Assembly (NCBI GenBank): GCA_002314055.1
Contig: DCBP01000063.1
Coordinates: 1 to 20,026 of the forward strand
Origin: Prevotella sp. UBA1104
GTDB taxonomy: Bacteria; Bacteroidota; Bacteroidia; Bacteroidales; Bacteroidaceae
DNA: 20,026 nucleotides
Direction: 5' to 3'
This document shows, one piece after another, positions 13,281 to 20,026 of this stretch. The position numbers were made by a program, and so were the translations under genes. How positions within the stretch are numbered: position 1 is the stretch's first letter; every line of letters begins with the position of its first letter. The notes below the pieces were generated by a model. It did not search any database. It was not told the DNA's origin and was given only the letters and a program-made list of their open reading frames with translations.

Positions 13281-14687
13281 TTAGTCGTCCTCTCCGAAGA
13301 GCGGATCCTCAGGCATAACCATTACAGGCTTCTGCTCCGAGAGCTTCAGTAGCTTGTCAGAAACATATTTCTTGTCTACCACCAGTCGGAACATGTATTC
13401 GTTGAACCATTCGTTGGTCATGATGAGGCAGCCCTTCTGTCCCCAGGCAGCACCCCAGCTGTTTTCAACCTTCCATTTCACCGGGTTGCCCTTTTGGTCA
13501 AGGTCTACGGCAGCGAGCGTCATGGCATGAGTAGAACCGCTGTCGAAAGTAGAGATGCGCTCAGCCTTGTTCATAGGGAAATCGGTAGAGAAGAGCGAGG
13601 CATAATCAAAGTTGTTCACGTCGCAGTAGCCGCGCTTGCGGTCGAGGAATTTACCCACATCGTAAGAGCTGTACATCTTCTTGCCGTCTTTCAGCGAGGC
13701 GATGGCAAGCTTTGCAATCTCGTCCATCGGCAGATTGAGGTATTTCCAGTTGTGTCCGTCATAAGTATGGCGGTCGAAGTCCACTTCGTAAGTCTTGTAA
13801 TATTCGCGACGTGGGTCGTTCATCACCATGATGAACGTGCCGTTCAGCGTCTCCTTTCCGGTTAGAGCCTTGAAGAATTCGCGAGGAGTGTATTTCTTAG
13901 CCTCAAGACTCTTTCCCTTTTTGTCTTTGAAAGCATAGGTAAACTCCGTAGGCGGTTCTCCGAGAGTCAGTTTCAGCATGTGGTAAATGGTGCCCAGCAT
14001 CTTTGTCTTTTCAGTCTGTATAGCCTGTTTCGATTTCTTGTCGGCAACCATCTTGCGCAGTTTCAGTCCATATTCGCGCAGTTTCGACGAAACGAGCGAC
14101 GCCATCTTGCTCGTATTTTCAGCCGAGAAAGTCTCAGGCATAACGCTCTTCGGCACCACGCCATACTTCTCCGTCAGGTCGGCCACTCCACAGAATGTGC
14201 CACCGTCGTTGATAGGATTCTTGAAGAAAAACTGCACCCTTGTGTCGTCCATCGGCTTGCCGGCACAGTCGATGATGCCCTGCAAGAAGAGGTTTGCCTT
14301 CTCCAGCTGGTCGTAGAAGAAGAGATAGTCCTGAGAAAGTTCCACGGAAAGCGAGTCGCTCTCCTGGGCAAAGTTGCCGCGGATAACGTTGAATCCGCTG
14401 AACATCCAGCAGCGTCCGCTCTGCTTCTGGTCGGTAATGCTCTGGCTCTTTGTCTCCACGCTGAAGTGGGTGTCGAGTTCTCCGGCAGTGGCAAAGTTCT
14501 GTGCCAGGTTGTTGATAGAGTTAGATGCGATGGCATTAAACAAGGCCTTGTCGGCAGCGCCTTTCGACTGAGAACTCTTTATCTCCTGTAGCATCTTCTG
14601 TGAGATGCCCCCATTGTTCTGTTGTGCCGCAATGTTCATCGACACGGCAGCGAGCACCATGCCCGCAATGATAAATCTTTTATTCAT
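13281..14687 (-). CDS. Periplasmic C1B cysteine aminopeptidase (bleomycin hydrolase/PepC-like)
   Basis: The 468-aa papain-fold peptidase of family C1B should remove N-terminal residues from peptides. The catalytic set is visible: Gln87 (oxyanion hole) and Cys93 in DQKQSGRCWMFSGFN, His387 in SGSTHAMTL, and Asn409 in VENSWGAAWG. Residues 1-21 form a signal peptide (MNKRFIIAGMVLAAVSMNIAA), so the enzyme is periplasmic or lipid-exposed, unlike cytosolic PepC. No lipobox cysteine follows. The C-terminal tail after the last strand is longer and acidic (PEDPLFGEDD), unlike the self-processing end of bleomycin hydrolase. The gene lies 25 nt downstream of the PD-(D/E)XK gene and could be co-transcribed with it. 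Confidence 0.92.
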   Translation of the reverse strand: MNKRFIIAGMVLAAVSMNIAAQQNNGGISQKMLQEIKSSQSKGAADKALFNAIASNSINNLAQNFATAGELDTHFSVETKSQSITDQKQSGRCWMFSGFNVIRGNFAQESDSLSVELSQDYLFFYDQLEKANLFLQGIIDCAGKPMDDTRVQFFFKNPINDGGTFCGVADLTEKYGVVPKSVMPETFSAENTSKMASLVSSKLREYGLKLRKMVADKKSKQAIQTEKTKMLGTIYHMLKLTLGEPPTEFTYAFKDKKGKSLEAKKYTPREFFKALTGKETLNGTFIMVMNDPRREYYKTYEVDFDRHTYDGHNWKYLNLPMDEIAKLAIASLKDGKKMYSSYDVGKFLDRKRGYCDVNNFDYASLFSTDFPMNKAERISTFDSGSTHAMTLAAVDLDQKGNPVKWKVENSWGAAWGQKGCLIMTNEWFNEYMFRLVVDKKYVSDKLLKLSEQKPVMVMPEDPLFGEDD

Positions 14688-14712
14688 ATATATAATATTT
14701 TAATTTTCCTTT

Positions 14713-16272
14713 TTATATCTTCCACTCAATCTCGCAGACGCCGTCTTTCACTTCGAAGTTTATCCCAACCTTCACCACCTTTCTGTCCTGTAGGGCAAAA
14801 GTGTCGGCATAACGCTGACTATTGATTTGTTCCAAAGCCTCTTGTGCCGAACCGGCAAATTTCAGTTCGATAATATACACAAAGTCGTCGGTCTCCATCG
14901 TGATGTCAGTCCTGCCTTTAGCCGTATGCTGCTCCACGCAGATGCGGAAGTTTGTGAGCAGGGCGAAGACGATGTACATCAGTTGCTGGTAGTGCCCCTC
15001 ATAGTCGGTGTTGTTGCAGTATGGCACGGTGGCAAGGAACTTGTTGAATAGCGTCAGTGCCTCGTCTATCTGTCCGCGCTTAATCATCACCGACATCTTT
15101 GCTATGGTAGTGTTTCCCATAGCCGTTTGTCTGGCGAGATAGTGGGGCAGCAAACTGCGGTAGAGTCCGATTTTCACCTCCTTGTTCGGCAGTCCGAGAG
15201 TGTAGAGCTCCGTTTCCGGGTCATAATCCTTAATAGTTATGTATCCGCTCTGGTATAGTAGAGGAATGATAGTAGTCATCGTCTCTGTGGCAGTATCAAA
15301 ATCGTCCTTTCCAGCCTCGATATGCTCGCCGAGGTCTATAGGCGTAAAGTCGAACTTGCGCATCATGTTGAGCAGATACGTTGGAGTGCCGGAGCCGAAC
15401 CAATAGGAATCGAGCTTTTGTTTAGTAAAACAAGTCAACAGGCTGAATGGATTAAATATGTCTGATGAAGGCCATGCAAAATGGTATCCGTCATAGTTTT
15501 CCTTTAGTTTTGTAATGGCTTGTTCTCGTGTCAGCCCAAGCTTTTCGGCAAGAATGCTTATATCGCAATCCATCTGCGACAACAGTTCCTCCTTAGTTAT
15601 TCCGCAGATGCCGGCATATTCCTCGTCCATGCTGATATTATTTATGTTGTTCAGTTCACTGAATATGCTGAGTTGCGAGAACTTTGTGATTCCAGTCAAG
15701 AACACGAAGCGCAACATCTTCTCGCAGCCTTTAAGTGGACTATAGAAATTGCGCATTACATTTCGCAATACGTCAAGGTTTTCCTCTTCGTGCACAACGT
15801 CGAGCAACGGGGCATCATATTCGTCGATAAGTATAACAACCTGTTTGCCAGTCTGCTGATATGCTGTTTCTATGAGTGCCGTTAGTCGGTCGTTTGCGTC
15901 GACAGAAGGCGATACGATACCCCATATTCTTTCTTTCTCTTCCAACCTGCTTACTAAATACCGTTCAAGTTGGTCTTTCTTCATATGTTTGCCCAAACTC
16001 ATGTCGAAATGCAGCACCGGATACTCCGTCCACTCCTTTTCCAAATTTCCAAGGGCAAGCCCTTCGAAGAGATCCTTCCTCCCCTCGAAATAGCTTTGGA
16101 GAGTAGATACGAGCAACGACTTTCCGAACCGTCTCGGACGGCTCAGAAAGAAGTACGTACCGTCAGTATGTGTCATTCTATAAACATACTCCGTTTTGTC
16201 AACGTAAAATTTGTCCTCTTTACGTATGCGTTCAAAAGTCTGAATCCCTATCGGATAGAGTTTCCTTTCCAT
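14713..16272 (-). CDS. AAA-ATPase-like / PD-(D/E)XK nuclease superfamily protein
   Basis: The 519-aa protein is of the two-domain type common in many copies in Bacteroidales genomes, whose function is unknown. The N-terminal AAA-ATPase-like domain has a variant P-loop, RPRRFGKS (45-52), and Walker B VVILIDEYD (145-153). The C-terminal PDDEXK_9-type domain shows D456 in GRTDITME, the E-x-K pair in IIELKF (E469, K471) and a downstream QINSQRYAD helix, so the nuclease core looks intact. The start is the ATG at 16270-16272 (MERKLYPIGI); a TTG four codons upstream is less likely. A near-consensus TAACTTTA at 16301-16308 could be its -7 box. A defence or mobile-element role has been suggested for such proteins, but nothing here proves it. 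Confidence 0.88.
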   Translation of the reverse strand: MERKLYPIGIQTFERIRKEDKFYVDKTEYVYRMTHTDGTYFFLSRPRRFGKSLLVSTLQSYFEGRKDLFEGLALGNLEKEWTEYPVLHFDMSLGKHMKKDQLERYLVSRLEEKERIWGIVSPSVDANDRLTALIETAYQQTGKQVVILIDEYDAPLLDVVHEEENLDVLRNVMRNFYSPLKGCEKMLRFVFLTGITKFSQLSIFSELNNINNISMDEEYAGICGITKEELLSQMDCDISILAEKLGLTREQAITKLKENYDGYHFAWPSSDIFNPFSLLTCFTKQKLDSYWFGSGTPTYLLNMMRKFDFTPIDLGEHIEAGKDDFDTATETMTTIIPLLYQSGYITIKDYDPETELYTLGLPNKEVKIGLYRSLLPHYLARQTAMGNTTIAKMSVMIKRGQIDEALTLFNKFLATVPYCNNTDYEGHYQQLMYIVFALLTNFRICVEQHTAKGRTDITMETDDFVYIIELKFAGSAQEALEQINSQRYADTFALQDRKVVKVGINFEVKDGVCEIEWKI

Positions 16273-16357
16273 ATATAATGCCAATTTCTTTATTCGAGTG
16301 TAAAGTTAAGAAAAATCCTTGAACGTCGCAAATCTTTGTTTATAACAAGAAAAATTT

Positions 16358-16738
16358 TTTTTCGTTCATTTTACCCTCACACCCTCACACTGAGATTGTA
16401 ACTGCTTGATATTCATGGGTGTACGTTAAAATATATGTGTGAGGGATAGTGTGAGGGTTACCAATCACCCCTCACACATTGTTAGCCCCGTTTAAGTTCC
16501 CCTTACAATAATGGCACAAAAGGTGCTTCTATGCTGCACCAAAAGTGCAGCATAGAAGCACCGATACCAAATGATATCTTTGCCGGAATAATGATTCAAA
16601 ACAAGCAGTATTATGTGCTCGTTGAAAGTGTGAGGGGTAAGCATCGACCCCTCACACTATCCCTCACCACCTGAAACCACGATAAACAGGGCGTTTCAGG
16701 CATAAATGTGAGGGTGTGAGGGTAAAATGACCGAAAAA
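16358..16738. repeat. 381-bp element of four nested inverted repeats (MITE/BIME-like)
   Basis: Terminal repeats of 32 bp (16358-16389 and 16707-16738) match at 31 positions. Inside are an exact 19-bp pair (16439-16457 / 16649-16667), an exact 11-bp pair (16467-16477 / 16628-16638) and a central 18-bp hairpin (16522-16562). All four are nested in order, so one strand could fold into a single long stem. The motif GTGAGGG recurs in both orientations, and each arm can also form its own local hairpin. No open frame of note is inside. It fits a non-autonomous mobile element or a structured RNA and lies between the PD-(D/E)XK gene and the R-M operon. Confidence 0.8.
16522..16562. repeat. Perfect 18-bp hairpin at the centre of the element
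   Basis: 16522-16539 pairs exactly with 16545-16562 around the 5-nt loop CAAAA. The stem (GGTGCTTCTATGCTGCAC) lacks a flanking T-tract, so it does not look like a terminator. It is the most stable part of the surrounding nested-repeat element. Confidence 0.85.
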
Positions 16739-16930
16739 CATTTTTGTTATTTTTCTTTGACTTTTGGATAAATCACAATCTAAAAACAGTTTTTTCAGAT
16801 TGTTTTTGTATTTTTGTAGAAGAATAGTGAAAAGACTATGACTCTTAAAAAATGAATAGAATAAAATTTTGTTTAACTAAATAAATGATAGAGTTTTTAT
16901 CCTATGAAGTCGGACTAAATAAAAACAGTT
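16739..16930 (+). promoter_or_regulatory. Leader of the R-M operon with -7 box TATTTTTG
   Basis: The 192 bp between the nested repeats and the regulator gene are strongly AT-rich. TATTTTTG at 16809-16816 matches TAnnTTTG and would give a leader of about 108 nt. No clear -33 box is seen. Nothing else is recognisable here. Confidence 0.4.
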
Positions 16931-17335
16931 ATGCCAGTAAACAAAAATGCCTTTGACCGTTATAGATTTCTCGAATATTGTTTCCGCAGTAAGCAAAGAA
17001 GATACAATATTGATAGCTTGGTTGATTACGTAAGTGAGAAACTTGGCTACAATATCAGCTTGCGCCAAATTCGGGAAGACATCAGCAACATGAAAATAAC
17101 GTTCGGTGCGCCTATTAAGGCAATTAAGTATGATGGCAACAAGTCTTATTACGTTTATACAGACTCGGACTTCTCAATCTTTGATTATGAATTGACACAA
17201 GAGGAACTAGCAAATCTTCGCTCAACAATTGGAATACTAGGACGTTATCGTGGAATTCCTGCCAACGCTTGGCTTGAAGAGGTTATCTCTAATTTAGAGA
17301 TACGCTTAGGAGTAAAGCCAAATTCGGAGAATTGA
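16931..17335 (+). CDS. WYL-family regulator N-terminal part, no WYL domain
   Basis: The 134-aa protein starts MPVNKNAFDRYRFLEYCFRS, the standard opening of Bacteroidetes WYL-type regulators. It continues through the winged-helix segment (SLRQIREDISNMK at about 43-55, then GAPIKAIKYDGNKSYYVYTD). It then has the LTQEELANLRSTIGIL helix and WLEEVISNLEIRLG before a clean stop. Full-length relatives are usually above 300 aa and carry the WYL ligand-sensing domain after this point. WYL proteins such as BrxR and CapW repress defence operons. Its place 83 bp before hsdM in the same direction suggests it controls this R-M locus. Whether the short form is a natural regulator or a truncated remnant is open. 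Confidence 0.7.
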   Translation: MPVNKNAFDRYRFLEYCFRSKQRRYNIDSLVDYVSEKLGYNISLRQIREDISNMKITFGAPIKAIKYDGNKSYYVYTDSDFSIFDYELTQEELANLRSTIGILGRYRGIPANAWLEEVISNLEIRLGVKPNSEN

Positions 17336-17418
17336 ACTTGCAAAAGAGAGGTATGAAGAAAAAAGAGAAGCAAGAATGGATAACAATATTTAATTTTAAA
17401 ATGAATAAAAAATAATAT

Positions 17419-19467
17419 ATGACAGAACAAGAATTAGCTAATGTGATATGGGACATCAAGGAAGTGATCCGTAACTCCTACGATGATTCCGAGGTGGAGG
17501 ACGTGATTTTGCCTTTCACCTTGCTTCGTCGTTTGGATTGTGTCCTCGAAGATAAATATGAGGATATCCTCGATGAACTGAGCAAATGCGAGGAGAATTT
17601 AAAAAAGTACAAGCTCCAGGCACTGATGAAGAAGAACGGCATCACGTTCTTCAATATGTCTGGTTTGTCTTTGAAGAAGCTCCTGAATGCTCCCGACCAT
17701 ATTGGCGATTCCTTCAAGACATACATTGAGGGATTTACTGACAACGTGAAGGATATACTCGCCAACTTCGTGCATGAGGATGGAGATAGCGACGTAGTTG
17801 ACCTTTCCAAGATATATGCTCGCTTGGACAGGGGCAACAAGCTCTATGCCGTCATTCAGCAGTTTGTGGAGAAGGCAGACCTCCACCCAAGCAAGGTGAG
17901 CAATGCCATGATGGGAACCATCTTCGAGATTGTCATCCGTCGTTCCAAGGAGTCCACCAATACCAAGGCTGGTCAATATTATACGCCAAGAGAAGTGGTA
18001 AAGCTCTTGGTTAGCCTAACCATGTGCGGCAAGGAGCAGGAATTGTTTATCCCAGGCAAGGCTTTCACCATCTACGACCCATGTTGCGGTACTGGCGGTA
18101 TGCTGACCGTGGGACGTGAGCACTTACAGGAAATGGCTCAGAACAAGAACTTGAAAGTATATCTTTATGGTCAGGAGTTGAGCGAAAAGACATACGCCAT
18201 CTGCAAGGCAGACCTCTTGATGAAGGGCGATGACCAGAACCTTGACCAACAGCTCTTCCAAGGCGACACCTTGGCAGACGATAAACTGTACGGCAAGAAG
18301 TTCAACTTTATGTTGGCGAACCCTCCTTTCGGTGTGGATTGGGGTAAGGATCAGAATGTGAAAAAGGCTGTACTGAAAGACAACTGCCCTGGTGGACGCT
18401 TCGAGGCAGGTCTTCCTTCTACATCGGATGGATCCTTGCTCTTCTTGCAGCACATGATTTCCAAGATGGATGACCAAGCAGGTTCTCGCATTGGTATTGT
18501 GTTGAATGGCTCGCCTTTGTTCAATGGCGATGCTGGCAATGGATGGAGCAACATTCGCAAGATGCTGCTCGACCGCAACTTGCTCGATGCCATCGTTGCC
18601 TTGCCAAAGAACTTGTTTTATGGTACGGACATCACGACATACCTTTGGATTCTCGACAACAAGCGTCCTCAGGAGAAATATCACAAGGCTCTTTTCATTG
18701 ATGCAGCCCATACCAAGGAGTTTACCAATCTGCTCCAGAAGAACTTGGGTAAGAAGCGTTATGAGATAAGCGATGACGGTGCACAAGAGATATTTGACAT
18801 ATACAAGGAATATAAGTCATACAGCCGTGACATAGAGTATGAGAAGACTGGCGAGATGGAACATTTGGAGATAGCCAAGCTGCTCGACTATGATGATTTT
18901 CTCTATACCAATGTGGCAGTTCGTCGCCCTCTTCGTCTGTGGTTCGAAAATATCACTGCCCAGTATGAAGCCTTGTGCGAAAGCGAGGACTTCAATGCTA
19001 ACGACAAGAAGAACATCATCTTGCGTGACATTGCACAGTTGGCGAATGTTGATGAGAAACGTAGCGACCACGAGTTCTTTGTGTGGCTGAAGGATAACAA
19101 GGTAAAGACCACCAAGGCGCAGCTGAAACTCATCCGTGATACGTTTGGTGTAATCAGTGAGGATGCTCCTGTTGCCTATGTGGATCCATTCAAAAACAGT
19201 GGTGAGTGGGTGATTGATACCAACCTCAACGATACGGAGAAGATTCCTATGAAGCGTGACATCGAGGAATACTTCAATACAGAGGTTGTGCCTTTCGCTC
19301 CTGACGCTTGGATGGACAGAAGCAAGGACAAGGTAGGTTGCGAATTTCCATTCACTCGTTTGTTCTATAAGTATCGTCCATTGCGAAGCAGCGAGGATAT
19401 ATTGGCAGAATTGGCTTCGCTTGATAATACTTTAGACGAAGAATTGTCTCATCTAAAAGAAGAATAA
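17419..19467 (+). CDS. hsdM: Type I restriction-modification methyltransferase subunit
   Basis: This subunit methylates adenine at N6 and, with HsdS, forms the type I modification enzyme; with HsdR it also restricts DNA. The 682-aa protein has an HsdM_N helical domain (about 5-155), the GQYYTPREV signature (185-193), SAM-binding motif I DPCCGTGG (220-227) and catalytic NPPF (301-304, the NPPY/F motif IV). It is longer than typical 500-530-aa HsdM proteins. The extra roughly 150 C-terminal residues (about 530-682, FFVWLKDNKVKTTKAQLKLI and on) are likely an interaction region. The ATG at 17419 follows an A-rich leader, and hsdS starts 5 nt after the stop, so the two are translated together. Confidence 0.95.
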   Translation: MTEQELANVIWDIKEVIRNSYDDSEVEDVILPFTLLRRLDCVLEDKYEDILDELSKCEENLKKYKLQALMKKNGITFFNMSGLSLKKLLNAPDHIGDSFKTYIEGFTDNVKDILANFVHEDGDSDVVDLSKIYARLDRGNKLYAVIQQFVEKADLHPSKVSNAMMGTIFEIVIRRSKESTNTKAGQYYTPREVVKLLVSLTMCGKEQELFIPGKAFTIYDPCCGTGGMLTVGREHLQEMAQNKNLKVYLYGQELSEKTYAICKADLLMKGDDQNLDQQLFQGDTLADDKLYGKKFNFMLANPPFGVDWGKDQNVKKAVLKDNCPGGRFEAGLPSTSDGSLLFLQHMISKMDDQAGSRIGIVLNGSPLFNGDAGNGWSNIRKMLLDRNLLDAIVALPKNLFYGTDITTYLWILDNKRPQEKYHKALFIDAAHTKEFTNLLQKNLGKKRYEISDDGAQEIFDIYKEYKSYSRDIEYEKTGEMEHLEIAKLLDYDDFLYTNVAVRRPLRLWFENITAQYEALCESEDFNANDKKNIILRDIAQLANVDEKRSDHEFFVWLKDNKVKTTKAQLKLIRDTFGVISEDAPVAYVDPFKNSGEWVIDTNLNDTEKIPMKRDIEEYFNTEVVPFAPDAWMDRSKDKVGCEFPFTRLFYKYRPLRSSEDILAELASLDNTLDEELSHLKEE

Positions 19468-19472
19468 GGCGT

Positions 19473-20026
19473 ATGAAGCAATATGATTCATATAAAGATA
19501 GTGGTGTGGAATGGATTGGCGAAGTGCCAAGCCATTGGGAGGTTGTGCCTTTAAAACGAGCAATCACTATAAATAATGGTTGTGATTATAAGCATGTACA
19601 AGTTGAAGAAGATGGTTATCCAGTTATTGGTTCAGGTGGTCAATTTGCATGGGCAAATCAGTATATGTATGATGGAGAGGCTGTTTTGTTAGGACGTAAG
19701 GGTACAATAGATAAACCGATGTACTATAACGGCAAGTTTTGGACAGTAGATACTATGTTCTATGGAATTCCAAAGAAGAATGCTAATTGCAAATATTTGT
19801 ATTATCAAGCAAAAAATATTCCATTTGAGAGATATGCGACTGCTACAGCATTACCAAGTATGACCCAAACGGACTTGAACAATAATACCATTTGTTTGCC
19901 TCCTTTAGATGAGCAAATTGTCATTGCCAACTATCTCGACAAGAAATGTTCTGAGATAGACAATGTTATATCTGCTCAACAGAAGCGCATCGCTTTGCTC
20001 CAAGAATTGAAGCAGAGTGTCATCAC
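19473..20026 (+). CDS. hsdS: Type I restriction-modification specificity subunit, 5' part
   Basis: The ATG at 19473-19475 opens a frame that runs off the window after 184 codons. It starts MKQYDSYKDSGVEWIGEVPS, the usual HsdS opening. The first target-recognition domain follows (about 25-140). Then come the TRD-closing motif LPPLDEQIVIANYLDKKCSE (about 146-165) and the start of the central conserved helix (IDNVISAQQKRIALLQELKQ). The first half of the DNA target is set by this TRD, but the sequence recognised cannot be read from it. The TRD is visibly more AT-rich than hsdM, as expected for an exchangeable module. hsdR is not in the window. Confidence 0.93.
   Translation, partial: MKQYDSYKDSGVEWIGEVPSHWEVVPLKRAITINNGCDYKHVQVEEDGYPVIGSGGQFAWANQYMYDGEAVLLGRKGTIDKPMYYNGKFWTVDTMFYGIPKKNANCKYLYYQAKNIPFERYATATALPSMTQTDLNNNTICLPPLDEQIVIANYLDKKCSEIDNVISAQQKRIALLQELKQSVI

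Noticed and set aside
17354..17416. 20-codon frame between the regulator and hsdM
   Set aside because: It is Lys/Asn-rich sequence in an A-rich leader and shows no protein features.

Overview
The window looks like Bacteroidales chromosome, most likely Prevotella or a close relative (Segatella). The reasons are repeated TAnnTTTG promoter -7 boxes, A-rich leaders with almost no Shine-Dalgarno sites, a secreted PL1 pectate lyase with a Prevotella-type C-terminal tail, an AAA-ATPase/PD-(D/E)XK gene of the kind common in this group, and palindromic intergenic repeats. The genus is an inference. No rRNA, tRNA, CRISPR array, insertion-sequence transposase or integrase was seen.

Layout. 1-363: a REPIN-like inverted repeat and a promoter. 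364-1437 (+): an FMN-binding, 4Fe-4S membrane redox protein, ending at a shared hairpin terminator. 1535-3271 (-): a secreted pectate lyase with abutting palindromes upstream that look like operators. 3495-5907 (-): an EamA exporter followed by a MATE exporter, probably one operon. 6005-7854 (+): a two-gene unit of ABC-type ATPase plus DUF4435 (TOPRIM-like) protein, the parts list of the PARIS anti-phage system. 7855-8255: repeats and the promoter of fabI (8256-9116, +). 9196-9762 (-): an ogt-type DNA repair gene. 9763-10602: a decayed small gene. 10603-11181 (+): a sugar O-acetyltransferase. 11361-11657 (-): a small ABM-fold protein, divergent from 11874-13193 (+), an AraC regulator fused in frame to a NifX-like metal-cluster domain. 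13281-14687 (-): a periplasmic C1B cysteine aminopeptidase, downstream of an AAA-ATPase/PD-(D/E)XK protein (14713-16272, -). 16358-16738: a 381-bp element of nested inverted repeats. 16931-20026 (+): a WYL-type regulator lacking its WYL domain, then hsdM and the start of hsdS of a type I restriction-modification locus that runs off the window.

Functional picture. Most of the window is housekeeping or accessory metabolism: fatty-acid synthesis, DNA repair, efflux, pectin use and peptide turnover. Two blocks point to defence: the ATPase/DUF4435 pair and the type I R-M operon with its own small regulator. Three strong symmetric terminators (1481-1512, 11254-11300, 13224-13271) separate convergent genes. 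The best candidates for something undescribed are the compact PARIS-like pair, the nested-repeat element beside the R-M locus, and the AraC-NifX fusion.
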